A stretch of DNA of 5,206 nt from CAZFBR01 sp035353495 [NCBI: uncultured bacterium] (lineage in GTDB: Bacteria > DAOPZR01): the NCBI GenBank assembly GCA_964517215.1, contig CAZFBR010000232.1:1-5206 (forward strand), read 5' to 3'. Shown here piece by piece: positions 4,453 to 5,206 of the stretch (the first letter of the stretch is position 1; each line of letters begins with the position of its first letter). Both the position numbers and the translations under genes were made by a program. Under the pieces are notes generated by a model. The model searched no databases. It was not told the DNA's origin and was given only the letters and a program-made list of their open reading frames with translations.

Positions 4453-5206
4453 GCAGCCCGATGCGCCGGTCCCCCTGGCTGATGCACTACAATGCCGCCT
4501 CGTGCAACGGCTGCGATATCGAGGTGCTGGCCGCGCTCATGCCGCGCTTCGATCTCGAACGCTTCGGCATCGTCAACACCGGCAACCCCAAGCATGCGGA
4601 CATTCTCCTGGTGACCGGCGGCGTCAATGCGGCCGCCAGCCAGGTGCTGAAAAACCTCTACCACGAACTGCCCGAACCCAAGGTGGTGCTGGCGGCGGGG
4701 ACCTGCGCCACCTCCTGCGGCATCTTCCGCGGCGCGCCCAACATGGTCGGCAGCGTCGACCGGGTCATCCCCGTCGACGTCTACATCCCCGGCTGCGCGG
4801 TGCGTCCCGAGGCGCTGATCGACGGCGTGGTGCAGGCGCTGGCCGTGCTCGAGGACAAGCGCGCGCGCATGGAACGGAGCATGACCGGGGCGGGCCAGGT
4901 CGCCCTGCATGACGCCACGCTTGCCGACGCCGCGGACATCCTCGCCCTGCAGAAGATCGTCTATCGCACCATGGCCGAGCTCTACAACGATCCGACCCTG
5001 TCGCCCCTGCGCCAGACCCTGCCCGAGCTGCAGGCCGATTTCGGACGCTACCATTTCATCAAGGCGGTCATGGACGGCAAGATCATCGGCGCCATCCGCG
5101 GCCGGCGCGATCCGGGCCTCGATACCGGCTTCATCGGGCGCCTGACCACGCATCCCTACTATCAGGGGCGCGGAATCGGGCGGACGCTGCTGGCGGCCAT
5201 GGAGGA
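4449..5206 (+). CDS. NuoB/EchC-like hydrogenase small subunit fused to a GNAT acetyltransferase domain (C-terminus cut off)
   Basis: 252 complete codons stay open to the right edge. Residues about 10-140 form a NuoB-like domain as found in group 4 hydrogenase small subunits, with CNGCDIEVLAALMPRFD (19-35), GTCATSC (84-90) and IPGCAVRPEALIDGVVQAL (113-131). Cys19, Cys22, Cys86 and Cys116 are the expected ligands of the proximal [4Fe-4S] cluster that passes electrons between ferredoxin-side clusters and the large subunit. Family members of this type usually end near residue 140-150. Here a linker (about 138-150) leads without a stop into a GNAT N-acetyltransferase domain: VALHDATLADAADILALQ (151-168), then AELYNDPTLSPLRQTLPEL, KAVMDGKIIGAIRG, IGRLTTHPYYQ and the acetyl-CoA pyrophosphate-binding signature QGRGIG (239-244). 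The window stops just after this motif. The start ATG at 4449 overlaps the upstream TGA (ATGA). No strong internal ribosome binding site precedes Met145, so one polypeptide is the simplest reading. What the acetyltransferase modifies is unknown. Confidence 0.88.
   Translation, partial: MSSPMRRSPWLMHYNAASCNGCDIEVLAALMPRFDLERFGIVNTGNPKHADILLVTGGVNAAASQVLKNLYHELPEPKVVLAAGTCATSCGIFRGAPNMVGSVDRVIPVDVYIPGCAVRPEALIDGVVQALAVLEDKRARMERSMTGAGQVALHDATLADAADILALQKIVYRTMAELYNDPTLSPLRQTLPELQADFGRYHFIKAVMDGKIIGAIRGRRDPGLDTGFIGRLTTHPYYQGRGIGRTLLAAME

Noticed and set aside
4323-5153. Minus-strand open frame opposite the small subunit-GNAT gene
   Set aside because: It spans two overlapping plus-strand genes and has Ala/Gly/His/Asp-rich antisense composition with no domain.
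4881-5206. Separate GNAT gene starting at the internal ATG (Met145)
   Set aside because: No stop codon separates it from the NuoB-like domain, and the only purine-rich stretch (GGAG) is about one base from the ATG, too close for a normal ribosome binding site. Internal initiation cannot be fully excluded.

Overview
The window is high-GC bacterial DNA with two divergent transcription units. A minus-strand unit (1-1323) carries yajC and, downstream of it, a secreted or periplasmic tetratricopeptide-repeat protein that runs off the left edge. A plus-strand unit (1706 to the right edge) carries the first three genes of a membrane-bound, energy-converting [NiFe]-hydrogenase or hydrogenase-related (group 4, complex I-like) complex. 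YajC and a TPR protein with a cleavable-type signal peptide point to a bacterium, probably Gram-negative, and the hydrogenase genes suggest an anaerobic or fermentative lifestyle. The YajC sequence loosely resembles those of the Planctomycetes-Verrucomicrobia-Chlamydiae group, but this is a weak impression and the taxon is not settled.

Layout. 1-933 (minus): TPR protein, C-terminus missing. 970-1323 (minus): yajC, with a clear ribosome binding site. 1324-1705: a 382-bp intergenic region holding two near-consensus sigma70-type promoters back to back, whose -35 boxes overlap by five bases. The leftward one (TTGTCA, 17 bp, TATGAT, with an extended -10 TG) fits yajC. The rightward one (TTGACA, 18 bp, TACAAT) fits the hydrogenase operon and would give a leader of about 250 nt that contains a possible hairpin and a 28-codon ORF touching the first hydrogenase start. 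1706-3598, 3595-4452 and 4449->5206 (plus): NuoL/HyfB/EchA-like, NuoH/HyfC/EchB-like and NuoB/EchC-like subunits, joined by 4-nt GTGA and ATGA overlaps, which implies tight translational coupling.

How the genes work together. The order antiporter-like subunit, NuoH-like subunit, NuoB-like subunit is that of echABC. In such complexes the electron-transferring peripheral arm (the small subunit with its FeS cluster, plus a large catalytic subunit expected beyond the right edge) is anchored by the NuoH-like protein and coupled to ion translocation in the NuoL-like protein. The large subunit is not visible, so a true H2-evolving enzyme cannot be told from an Ehr-type complex lacking the NiFe site.

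The most unusual feature is the third gene. The complete NuoB-like domain (about residues 10-140) continues without a stop, through a linker of about ten residues, into a GNAT N-acetyltransferase domain (about residue 150 onward) with an intact acetyl-CoA-binding signature QGRGIG. The window ends inside that domain. I know of no characterised hydrogenase small subunit with an acetyltransferase attached, and this is the best candidate here for something undescribed.
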